Made by a program: the position numbers and the translations under genes. Positions 52,173 to 60,070 of a DNA stretch of 64,000 nucleotides are shown here, piece by piece. The notes under the pieces are model-generated. The model searched no databases and was not told the DNA's origin. It saw only the letters and a program-made list of their open reading frames with translations. Origin of the DNA: Bordetella parapertussis. GTDB lineage: Bacteria; Pseudomonadota; Gammaproteobacteria; Burkholderiales; SG8-41. Location of the stretch: NCBI GenBank assembly GCA_945885345.1, contig CAMCYP010000013.1, positions 23,693-87,692 of the forward strand. The letters run 5' to 3'. Each line of letters opens with the position of its first letter. Within the stretch, counting starts at the first letter, position 1.

Positions 52173-53366
52173 GTGAGCAGCGAACGTTTTTACGCGACGT
52201 TGCCGGTCATCACCGAATTCGAGGCGATCACCCACGCCGAGAGTTACGCGGCCCTGCCCGATGACTGGCATGTCGCGTTGTGTGATGTGCGCAACTCCAC
52301 TGCCGCGGTCGCCGACGGCAAATACCGCAACGTCAATTCGATCGGTGCGGCGGCAATCACCGCGATCATCAATGCCGCGGGTGACATCGAGGTGCCGTTC
52401 AGTTTCGAGGGCGACGGCAGTCTGGTGTGTGTGCCGCAGCGGCTACTCGAAAATACACGCGCCGCGCTGGCGAAGACGCAGGAGGTTGCGCGCGACGCCT
52501 TTGGCCTTGACCTGCGCATTGCCACGGTGCCGGTGACGGTGATCCGCGCCGCGGGGTTTTCGGTGCAGGTGGCGCGTTACCGCGTTTCCGAGAACTACAC
52601 GCAGGCGGTGTTTTCCGGCGGCGGCATTTCCTGTGCCGACAGCCTGATCAAGGACGCGGCGACCGAGGCGCAGTACGCCATTGCGCCGGGCAGTGTCGAG
52701 CCGCGCGGCAGTTTTGACGGTTTCGAGTGCCGCTGGGAGGATATCCCCAGCCGCCACGGCGAGACGGTGAGTCTGATGGTGCTGGCGCTGCATTACGAAC
52801 CCGAGCGTGCGGCGGCGGTGTACCGCGAAGTGATCCGCCAGGTGCACGAAATTTACGGTGACGAGGAGGCCTGTCATCCGGTGTCGGTACCGGCGCTGGC
52901 GATGACGCTGAAGTCGGAACTGCTCGCCGATGAACTGGGCGTGCGCACCGGCAAGGCGACGGGATTTGACCGCTGGCGGCGCCTGATGAAGACGCGCGCG
53001 ATCGTCCTGCTCGGCAAGGGGCTGATGCATTTCGGCACGCATACGGAAGAAACCGACTGGAGCCAGTACAAGGCGACGCTGGCACGCAATTCCGACGTGC
53101 GAAAATTCTCCGATGTTTACCGGCAGATCCTCGCCGGCACCGAGGCGCAACGACTGGCGCTGGAGGAATGGCTGCAGCAGCAGTTCAAACGCCGGCAGTT
53201 GCTGTATGGCCTGCACGTGACCGACCGTGCACACATGACCTGCCTGGTGTTTGATTATTCGGGCCGGCATCTCCATTTCATCGACGGCGCCGACGGCGGG
53301 CTGTTCCTGGCGGCCAAGGCGTTCAAGGAACGCGCCAATCAGTACATCAGCCGCACCGGGGTCTAG
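52173..53366 (+). CDS. DUF3095 protein (adenylate-cyclase-like)
   Basis: 397 residues. VALCDVRNSTAAVADGKY near residue 35 and FEGDGSLVCVP near 78 resemble the metal-binding loop and core of class III nucleotidyl cyclases; the rest matches DUF3095, where the cyclase-like domain is N-terminal. Whether it makes a cyclic nucleotide is not known. The start is a GTG at 52173, next to an out-of-frame ATGAGGTGA. It follows the YciI gene. Confidence 0.78.
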   Translation: MSSERFYATLPVITEFEAITHAESYAALPDDWHVALCDVRNSTAAVADGKYRNVNSIGAAAITAIINAAGDIEVPFSFEGDGSLVCVPQRLLENTRAALAKTQEVARDAFGLDLRIATVPVTVIRAAGFSVQVARYRVSENYTQAVFSGGGISCADSLIKDAATEAQYAIAPGSVEPRGSFDGFECRWEDIPSRHGETVSLMVLALHYEPERAAAVYREVIRQVHEIYGDEEACHPVSVPALAMTLKSELLADELGVRTGKATGFDRWRRLMKTRAIVLLGKGLMHFGTHTEETDWSQYKATLARNSDVRKFSDVYRQILAGTEAQRLALEEWLQQQFKRRQLLYGLHVTDRAHMTCLVFDYSGRHLHFIDGADGGLFLAAKAFKERANQYISRTGV

Positions 53367-53576
53367 GCCCGCGATTTTTCGGCGCACTGATGGTGCGGCG
53401 CAGCAGTGCGATGTGGTTTGATCTTCGTCAAGAGATTCCCGTGCGGGCTGCGCTAGCCTGCAGTCGTCAATCAACCGGTCTTCCGTCGCCAAGGTGCAGA
53501 TGCGGTTCCGTTCCAAGCGGCACCCGGGTGGGGATTTATCCGCCGGCTTTCCGGCCTGTAACCAAGGAGAACAACC

Positions 53577-54581
53577 ATGAAGCTGAAAATACTGTTGCCG
53601 GCGGTGCTGGCACTGAGCGTCGCGGTCCCGGCGCTGGCACAGGACAAGTCGCTGCTCGATGCCGCACGCAAGGAAGGCAAGGCCTCGTTCTATGCCAACA
53701 TCACGGCGATCGAGCCGATCCTGAAGGCGTTCATCGCCGATACCGGCGTAAAGGCGGAATACACGCGCATTTCGACCTCGAAATTCGTCGCCACGGCGAT
53801 TACCGAATTCGAAGCTGGCAGGCTGATGGCCGATGTGGTGCAGGCACCGCTACCGGTGCTGGACCTGCTCAAGGCCAGGGGTGTGCTCGCGCCTTACCGT
53901 TCGCCTGCTGCCGCTGGCTACCCCGACTGGACCAAAAAAGACGACCGGATCCAGTTGTTCGGGATCGAGTACGTGGCGCTGATCTACAACAAGGAACGCG
54001 TCAAGGCCGCTGACGTGCCGAAACGCTACGAAGACCTGACGCTGCCCAAGTGGAAGGACAAAATCGTCATGGCGAATCCGGCCAGCCACGCGACGACCAT
54101 TGGCTGGCTGATCGGGCTGAAGGAAAACGTGTTCAAGTCCGAAGCCGAGTGGCGGAAGTTCCTGGCGGGTCTCGCGGCCAACAAGCCAATGTTCGTATCG
54201 TCATTCGGCCCGACACCCGCGCCGATCGAGAGCGGCGAGAAGCTGATCGGCATCTCGATGCCGAAATACATCGTCACCAAGGCGCCGGCGCCGCTCGACT
54301 GGGCGCGGGTCTCGCAGCCGATGATGGGCACGCCGCGGGCGATCGCGGTGACCTCGAAGGCGCCGCATCCCGCCGCCGCCCGGGCATTTGTCGACTACTG
54401 GCTGTCGAAGAAATCCATGGAAATCCTGGCCAAGGATGTCGGCGAGTACGTGCTCGCCCCCGGCATCTACCCGCCGATTGACGGCATCAACAAGGCCAAG
54501 GTCATTGCGATCCGCGAACTGTCGGATGAGGAGATCCAGAAGTGGGGCGCGGAGTTCAAGAAAATCTTTGACGTAAAATAA
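53577..54581 (+). CDS. Ferric-type ABC transporter substrate-binding protein (FbpA/AfuA-like)
   Basis: 334 residues with a signal peptide ending PALAQ. DKSLLDAARKEGKASFYANI is the classic start of family-1 binders for Fe3+ or phosphonate-like anions. The region LFGIEYVALIYNKERVKAADVPKRYEDL and FVDYWLSKKSMEILAK match FbpA/AfuA relatives, but the Tyr pair that binds ferric iron in FbpA is not clear, so the ligand may not be iron. It heads a complete importer operon with the ATPase and permease genes that follow. Confidence 0.85.
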   Translation: MKLKILLPAVLALSVAVPALAQDKSLLDAARKEGKASFYANITAIEPILKAFIADTGVKAEYTRISTSKFVATAITEFEAGRLMADVVQAPLPVLDLLKARGVLAPYRSPAAAGYPDWTKKDDRIQLFGIEYVALIYNKERVKAADVPKRYEDLTLPKWKDKIVMANPASHATTIGWLIGLKENVFKSEAEWRKFLAGLAANKPMFVSSFGPTPAPIESGEKLIGISMPKYIVTKAPAPLDWARVSQPMMGTPRAIAVTSKAPHPAAARAFVDYWLSKKSMEILAKDVGEYVLAPGIYPPIDGINKAKVIAIRELSDEEIQKWGAEFKKIFDVK

Positions 54582-54604
54582 GTTGCTGCAGTCTGTGCTG
54601 CGTC

Positions 54605-54628
54605 AGTCGCCCGGCATGCCGGGCGACT
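54605..54628 (+). terminator. 24-bp perfect palindrome within the ABC operon
   Basis: The half-site AGTCGCCCGGCA joins directly to its complement TGCCGGGCGACT, then GTTTGATT. It lies between the binding-protein and ATPase genes. Such stems commonly stabilise or partly terminate the transcript so that the binding protein is made in excess. Confidence 0.65.
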
Positions 54629-54688
54629 GTTTGATTGCCTGCGGGGCCGGGCTGCCGCCGGCGTTAACGGTTCACCGGGACATACACC

Positions 54689-55774
54689 ATGGAAATCAGC
54701 ATCCGGGGCGTCAGCAGGTTTTACTATTCCGAGGGCAAGACCATCAAGGCCCTCGATGACGTCAACCTGACCATACCCGCCAACCAGATTTTCACGCTGC
54801 TCGGCCCCAGCGGTTGCGGCAAGACCACGCTGCTGCGCTGCATCGTCGGTCTGGAAATGCCGGATGCCGGGGAGATCAGCATCGGTGGCGAAGTGGTGTG
54901 GTCGAAGGAGAAGAACATCTCTGTGCCACCGGAGAAGCGGGGTCTGGGCATGGTGTTCCAGACTTACGCGATCTGGCCGCACATGACCGTGTTCGACAAC
55001 GTGGCGTATCCGCTGCAGGTGCGCGGCATGGCGAAGGAGGTTATCCGGGAGCGCGTGGCGAAGACGCTGCATTTTGTGCAGTTGGATGGATTCGAGGGGC
55101 GGCCGGCGACCAAGCTCTCCGGCGGCCAGCAGCAGCGCGTTGCGCTGGCGCGGGCACTGGTGGCCGAGCCCAAGGTCATCCTGTTTGATGAACCGCTGAG
55201 CAACCTTGATGCCAAGCTGCGCGAGGAAACACGCAAGGAGCTGCGGGCGTTTCTCGGCAAGTTGCAGATCACCGCGGTGTACGTGACCCACGATCGCGTC
55301 GAAGCGCTGGCACTTTCCGATTCCATTGCGGTCATGCGCGCCGGGAAGATCATCGAGATCGGCACGCCGAAGAAGATCTATTTCGACGCTGATCACCGGT
55401 TTGTCGCGGATTTCATCGGGCGTGCCAACCTGGTCAAGGCACAGGTGCGTGGCGAGGAGGGCGGCTACACGATGGTCGACTGCGCGCTGGGCAGCATTGC
55501 CTGCCAGCGGCGCGATATTGCCGCCGGCAGCGAGGCCACGCTGTGCATCCGGCCGGAGTTCATCCGTATCGTCGGCGGCGAGGCGGCAGCGGCAAAGAAT
55601 CTGGTCAACGGCCGCATTGAATCGCTGGTCTTCGTCGGCGAAGCCAATGAGGCGGAAATCCGCGTTGGCGATATGCAGCTGCTGGCCAAGATCGATCCGG
55701 ATGCGAAGCTCAGCGTAGGCGATGCGGTCAGCTTCACGCTCGACCCCGCGCACTGTCTGCTCGTGGCAATCTGA
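54689..55774 (+). CDS. ABC transporter ATPase (FbpC/PotA-type)
   Basis: 361 residues. Walker A is GPSGCGKTT (39-47), the signature is LSGGQQQRVALARA, and Walker B is VILFDEPLSNLDA, followed by the H-loop YVTHDR. The C-terminal 110 residues form a TOBE domain. The Q-loop/lid pattern VFQTYAIWPHMTV is as in FbpC and PotA. It couples ATP to the two-module permease encoded 12 bp downstream. Confidence 0.92.
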   Translation: MEISIRGVSRFYYSEGKTIKALDDVNLTIPANQIFTLLGPSGCGKTTLLRCIVGLEMPDAGEISIGGEVVWSKEKNISVPPEKRGLGMVFQTYAIWPHMTVFDNVAYPLQVRGMAKEVIRERVAKTLHFVQLDGFEGRPATKLSGGQQQRVALARALVAEPKVILFDEPLSNLDAKLREETRKELRAFLGKLQITAVYVTHDRVEALALSDSIAVMRAGKIIEIGTPKKIYFDADHRFVADFIGRANLVKAQVRGEEGGYTMVDCALGSIACQRRDIAAGSEATLCIRPEFIRIVGGEAAAAKNLVNGRIESLVFVGEANEAEIRVGDMQLLAKIDPDAKLSVGDAVSFTLDPAHCLLVAI

Positions 55775-55786
55775 GACCGGCCGGCC

Positions 55787-57463
55787 ATGGACCAGAGGCG
55801 TTCCTCAAAACTGACCTGGCTGCTGATCGCGATCGTCGGCTTGCTGACGGTATGCCCGGTGGTGATGCTGGTACTGGGCAGTTTTTCCGAGGGCTTGACC
55901 GCATTCGGTGATTTCACGACTGACAAGTACGTCGAGGCTTATACCAACCCGGAATTTTTTGAAGTCATGCTCAACACGACCATTTTCGTGCTGTGCTCAT
56001 CGACGCTGTCCACGGTGCTGGCAATATTCCTGGCTTACCTGAACACCCGCACCGATATCCCGTTCAAGTTCCTTTTCAAGATCATCTCGATAATCCCGAT
56101 GATGATTCCGCACCTGCTGTTCTCGGTGAGCTGGGCGCTGCTGCTTAATCCTTCGAACGGGCTGCTCAATCTTGGACTGATGGAAGTTTTCGGGCTGGAC
56201 AATGCGCCGTTCAACATCTATTCGATGTGGGGCATGATTCTGATCGAGGGCCTGCTTGACCTGCCGATCGCGTACCTGATCATCGCTCCGGCGATGGCTT
56301 CGTTCGACGTGGCGCTGGAAGAGTCATCGCGAGTATGCGGAGCAAACAGTTGGCGGACGCTGTTCAAAATTACGCTGCCGGTGCTGCGGCCAGCCATTCT
56401 TGCCGCCTTCATCCTTGGTATCGTGCGCAGCCTGGCGTCGTTTGCCGTGCCGTCGGTGATCGGCATGCCGGGGCGCGTGCAGGTGCTGGCGACGCATCTG
56501 TACGAGATGATCTCCACCGGATTTGCCACGGATTACGGCAAGGCCGCGGCGGTGGGCATGAGTGTGCTGGCGGCTTCGGTGACACTGATCGTGGTCTACC
56601 GCGCGCTGACGGCGGAGAGCGAGAAGTACGTGACGGTTTCCAGCCGTGGTTTCCGTCCCACGGTGATTGAACTCGGGAAGGCGCGGATGCCGCTGTTCTT
56701 CGTTGTCGGTGTTTTGTCCTTCGTGCTGATCGTGCTGCCGGTGGCGGTGCTGATGTATACCTCGCTGGTGCCGTATTCGATGGTGCCCAGCGCCCGGGCG
56801 TTCTCGATGATGAGCCTGAAGCACTGGCACGATGTGCTGGGCGACCCGATTTCCCTGCTGGCACTGAAGAACAGCCTGTTCCTGGCGGTGGTCGGGGCCA
56901 CGCTGGGCGTGATCCTGTCGGTGTTTGTCGCCTATGTCATCGTCAAGGTGAAGACCCGTGCGTCCGGGATACTCGATTCGCTGAGCTACCTGTCGTTTTC
57001 GTTTCCGGGCATAGTCATCGGCGTCGGCTTCATGTGGTTTTTCGTGCAGACGCCGCTGTACGCGACGATCTGGGCGCTGCTGCTCGGCTACATCGCCACT
57101 TACCTGCCTTACGGTATCCGGCCGATGTCCAGCGCCTTCATCCAGATTCACGGCAATCTGGAGGAATCATCGCTGGTATGCGGCGCGAGTCCGATGACGA
57201 CGATGCGCCGCATCATCGTGCCGCTGCTGGTGCCGGGTATCGTGTCGGGCTGGATTCTGATGGCGTCGATGTTCGTGCGCGAACTGACGCTTTCTGTGGT
57301 GCTGTCGCGGCCGGGTACCGAGGTGTTGGCGGTGCAGATCCTGCGTTTTTCCGAAGACGGGCTGTGGGGCCGGCTGTCGGCGCTTGGCATCATCATGATC
57401 CTGATCACGACCTCTCTGGTGGTCGCCGCCACGCTGATCGGCAATCGCTTCAAGATTGCTTAG
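55787..57463 (+). CDS. ABC transporter permease, fused two-module (FbpB-type)
   Basis: 558 residues with about twelve transmembrane helices in two homologous halves. Each half has an EAA-type loop: EESSRVCGANSWRTLFKITL near residue 178 and EESSLVCGASPMTTMRRIIV near 465. Both halves being fused in one chain is the FbpB arrangement. A terminal run of AT-rich sequence follows the stop. It completes the importer with the binding protein and ATPase. Confidence 0.92.
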   Translation: MDQRRSSKLTWLLIAIVGLLTVCPVVMLVLGSFSEGLTAFGDFTTDKYVEAYTNPEFFEVMLNTTIFVLCSSTLSTVLAIFLAYLNTRTDIPFKFLFKIISIIPMMIPHLLFSVSWALLLNPSNGLLNLGLMEVFGLDNAPFNIYSMWGMILIEGLLDLPIAYLIIAPAMASFDVALEESSRVCGANSWRTLFKITLPVLRPAILAAFILGIVRSLASFAVPSVIGMPGRVQVLATHLYEMISTGFATDYGKAAAVGMSVLAASVTLIVVYRALTAESEKYVTVSSRGFRPTVIELGKARMPLFFVVGVLSFVLIVLPVAVLMYTSLVPYSMVPSARAFSMMSLKHWHDVLGDPISLLALKNSLFLAVVGATLGVILSVFVAYVIVKVKTRASGILDSLSYLSFSFPGIVIGVGFMWFFVQTPLYATIWALLLGYIATYLPYGIRPMSSAFIQIHGNLEESSLVCGASPMTTMRRIIVPLLVPGIVSGWILMASMFVRELTLSVVLSRPGTEVLAVQILRFSEDGLWGRLSALGIIMILITTSLVVAATLIGNRFKIA

Positions 57464-57581
57464 TGATTGCACAATCACATGACGGGTTTGCGGTACTAAG
57501 TCCCGGCGCCCCGCGTAATTATGTAACTATTTGTTTTTAAATATATATTTATCTCTACGGGTGGTCAATCCATTTTATGGA

Positions 57582-57606
57582 GGCGCGACCCTTTCCGGGT
57601 CGCGCC
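57582..57606 (-). terminator. Hairpin ending the selenoprotein operon
   Basis: GGCGCGACCC (57582-57591), loop TTTCC, GGGTCGCGCC (57597-57606). It begins 5 bp beyond the peroxiredoxin stop on the minus strand. No long T-tract follows in that direction. Confidence 0.6.
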
Positions 57607-57610
57607 GTCG

Positions 57611-58186
57611 TCAGTGCATTTTGGCCAGTGCTTCGAGCAGTTCGTCGTTGGGCATGATGCCGTGCGGATCCCCGACATTGGCGTAACGCACGATGCCTTC
57701 GCGGTCGATGATGAACCATGAGCGTTTCGCGCGCAGGTAACCGGCGATACGTTTGATGTCATTGGCCGCGGCCGGATCGTCGTTGAGCACGCCGTAAGCC
57801 CGCGTCATCACGCGACGGGTATCACTCAGCAGCGGAAACTTCAGGCCGAGTTTTTCGGCGAATACCGTGTTGGCAGCGTTGAAATCGACACTGATGCCCA
57901 GGACCTGGGCATTGGCGGCCTCGAACTTGGGGAGATCAAGCTGGAAGGCCACGACTTCGGTCGTTCAGGTGTCGGTAAATGCGGCGATGTAGAAAAACAA
58001 CACCACATTTTTTTTGCCGGCGTAATCGGCCAGCGACACCGGCTTGCCGGTGGTGGAGATTACGGAAAAGGCGGGTGCCTTGTCACCGACCTTCAGTGAT
58101 TGCGCCTGGGCAGTGCCAGACAGCAGCGCCGCGCCCAGCAAACCTGCTGCAGTCCAGCGTTGCAACGACGACGACATCCGGGACAT
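57611..58186 (-). CDS. Selenocysteine peroxiredoxin (TxxU), exported
   Basis: 191 residues if the TGA at 57965-57967 is read as selenocysteine (residue 74). A conventional reading gives two fragments (57965-58186 and about 57611-57952) in the same frame. Around the TGA the chain reads VVLFFYIAAFTDT-U-TTEVVAFQ, so the UGA stands exactly at the peroxidatic Cys of AhpC/TSA-type peroxiredoxins. The Thr three residues before it is kept; the usual Pro is Ile67. A signal peptide ends TAQAQ, so it is periplasmic. There is no Cys anywhere else, so it needs an external reductant, most simply the UxxC protein encoded just upstream. GGAGGTG precedes the ATG at 58186. PrxU-type selenoproteins are known in other bacteria. 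Confidence 0.85.
57919..57947 (-). promoter_or_regulatory. bSECIS-like hairpin in the peroxiredoxin gene
   Basis: 17 nt after the UGA, the mRNA can fold with AGCTTG (57942-57937) pairing CAAGTT (57929-57924) around the loop ATCTCCC. The stem extends past a C·C mismatch by CTTC/GAGG. Position and size fit a bacterial SECIS element. It needs RNA folding to confirm. Confidence 0.55.
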
Positions 58187-58212
58187 GGAACACCTCCAGT
58201 GGTGGTGACAGA

Positions 58213-58746
58213 TCATTTTTTGGCGAGGTTGCGCGCGTAGGTGCGCAGGGCCTGGCCGTCGTAATCGACGTGGCCGAGGCCGCGCGCATTGATGATGCCC
58301 TTGCTGTCGACTATGACCGTGGAGGGCACACCGCGCACGCCGAAACTGCGGGCGACAGTCATGTCCTGATCGAGCAGTGCGGGCATGGTGTAGCCGCCCT
58401 TGGCAAAAACCGGCTTGACCCCGGCTTCGCCGGTGCCGTCGATGGAAATGGTGATGACGTTGATGCCGTCTTTTTTCAGTTCGTTATGTGCCCTCTGCAC
58501 GGAGGGCATTTCAGCGACGCAGGTGCTTCACCACGAGGCCCAGAAGCGGATGATGGTGACCTTGTTGCGCAGGTCGGCGTCGCTGCCACTGCTGCCGTTG
58601 AGGCCGGGCAGTTTGAATGCCGGCATGGCTACCGGCGGCGAAACCGGCGCCAGCGCGTCGGCGGCTGCCGGCTGTGCCAGCGTGATGCCAAACACGCAGG
58701 CGGATGCGGCAATCAGGAATTTGAAATGTGTAGTGGTCAGGCGCAT
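58213..58746 (-). CDS. Selenocysteine TlpA-like thioredoxin (UxxC), exported
   Basis: 177 residues if the TGA at 58528-58530 is read as selenocysteine (residue 73). The frame is the same on both sides: TIIRFWASW-U-STC-VAEMPSVQ. This is the FWASWCxxC active site of TlpA/ResA-type thioredoxins with the first Cys replaced by UGA; Cys76 is kept, as is the cis-Pro loop GVRGVPST. A signal peptide is at the N-terminus (LIAASACVFGITLAQPAAA). The ATG at 58746 has GGGGG upstream; one at 58758 is an alternative. The peroxiredoxin gene starts 26 bp downstream. It probably reduces the periplasmic peroxiredoxin. Confidence 0.85.
58489..58508 (-). promoter_or_regulatory. bSECIS-like hairpin in the thioredoxin gene
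   Basis: Starting 19 nt after the UGA, TGCCCTC and GAGGGCA form a perfect 7-bp stem around the loop CGTGCA. The loop lies within the usual distance for a bacterial SECIS and contains a G near its 5' side. Confidence 0.65.
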
Positions 58747-58898
58747 GAGAACCCCCATAGTTAACACCGTGGTTAACACCGATCCGGATGATTCTATTCC
58801 GATTGCCGGCAACGCGAACGATTACGATGCGCCCTGGTGGCTGCCGGTCATGGACAGGATCCCGGCGTCGCATGCGCGCGACACCGGGGTATTGCGGT

Positions 58899-59861
58899 TT
58901 ATTGCGGTTCGATGCCCGCGGCCTTGGCGATTTCGGCGAAACGTTTGACGTCGGTGCGGAACTGTTTGGCCCAGACTTCCGGCGGATCGCCGTTGGGCTC
59001 GTAACCGTTGTCAACGAACTGGGCATGGACTTTCGGGTCCTGCAGCGCCTTGTGGATGGCGACCTGCAGTTTTTTCGCGATCGGCGCCGGCAGTTTGGCC
59101 GGCGCGAATACGCCATGCCAGCCGGCGTCGGCGACATAACCGTTCACGGTTTCCCCGACCGTGGGAATGTCCGGCAGCGACGACAACCGCTTTGCGCCGG
59201 TGAAAGCAATGGCGCGGACGCGGCCGGCCTTGTGATGCGGCACGCCGACTGAACCGGCGGGGAAATGCACCTGCACCTCACCGCTGATGCAGGCCGCAAC
59301 TGCCGGGCCGCCGCCCTTGTATGGCACGTGCAGCATGTTGATCTTGGCCATGCTCGCCAGCAGTGCACCGGCCAGGTGCTGGCCGTTGCCGACGCCGGCA
59401 GTGCTGTAGCGCACCTGTTCCTTCTTGGCGAGCGCGATCAGCTCGGCCACCGATTTCACCGGTACCTTGGGATTGACCACGACCAGATAACCCAGGCCAG
59501 TGGCGACATTGGTCACCGGCGTGAAGTCACGGACTATATCGAAAGGCATTTTCTTCATGATCGCCGGGTTCACGGCGAAGCCGAACGAGGTGTTCAGTAT
59601 CGTGTAGCCATCCGGTGTCGCGTTCTTGACGACGTCGGCACCAATCATGCCGTTGGCGCCGCCGCGGTTGTCGATGACGAAGTTGGTACCGATTTCGGAT
59701 TCGACCTGGCGGAACAGTATGCGTGAGAACACGTCGACGTTGCCGCCGGCGGGAAAAGGCACGATCAGCCGGATCGGCCGGCTCGGGTATTGTTGGGCGA
59801 TGGCGTGGCCGGCCAGCGTGAGCGCAAGCAGGCCGAACATTGCGGAAATACTGCGGTGCAT
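58899..59861 (-). CDS. Bug-family periplasmic solute receptor (13)
   Basis: 320 residues with a signal peptide ending GHAIAQ. QYPSRPIRLIVPFPAGGN, VIDNRGGANG and LHVPYKGGG form the conserved loops, and it ends AAGIEPQ. GGAGGAGAAATC precedes the ATG at 59861. It is divergent from a 2-hydroxyacid dehydrogenase gene, with three GTACC-containing motifs in the gap. The selenoprotein operon follows 152 bp downstream but probably has its own promoter. Confidence 0.92.
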   Translation of the reverse strand: MHRSISAMFGLLALTLAGHAIAQQYPSRPIRLIVPFPAGGNVDVFSRILFRQVESEIGTNFVIDNRGGANGMIGADVVKNATPDGYTILNTSFGFAVNPAIMKKMPFDIVRDFTPVTNVATGLGYLVVVNPKVPVKSVAELIALAKKEQVRYSTAGVGNGQHLAGALLASMAKINMLHVPYKGGGPAVAACISGEVQVHFPAGSVGVPHHKAGRVRAIAFTGAKRLSSLPDIPTVGETVNGYVADAGWHGVFAPAKLPAPIAKKLQVAIHKALQDPKVHAQFVDNGYEPNGDPPEVWAKQFRTDVKRFAEIAKAAGIEPQ

Positions 59862-60070
59862 GATTTCTCCTCCGATGTTTTAGGACATGGGTGCCGGGTG
59901 CGCGGATTTTTGGTGCGCTTATTTGGGTACCTCACTTGAGTACCTAATCGGCGGGTTTATTTTAGAGGTACCGGCGGCCATGCAGGTAATAAGTTTTCGG
60001 GCGGGTCGTGCTGCGCAGGAATCGGGTAATCTGCGCGGCTATCAATGATTGCAGATAAAGGGAGTGGAAA

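Noticed and set aside
54467..55753. 428-codon open frame antisense to the ABC ATPase
   Set aside because: The ATPase on the opposite strand has all its catalytic motifs.
57611..58812. Four broken pseudogene fragments of redox proteins
   Set aside because: Each pair is in the same frame with a single UGA at the catalytic Cys and no other defect; selenocysteine explains this better than decay or frameshift.
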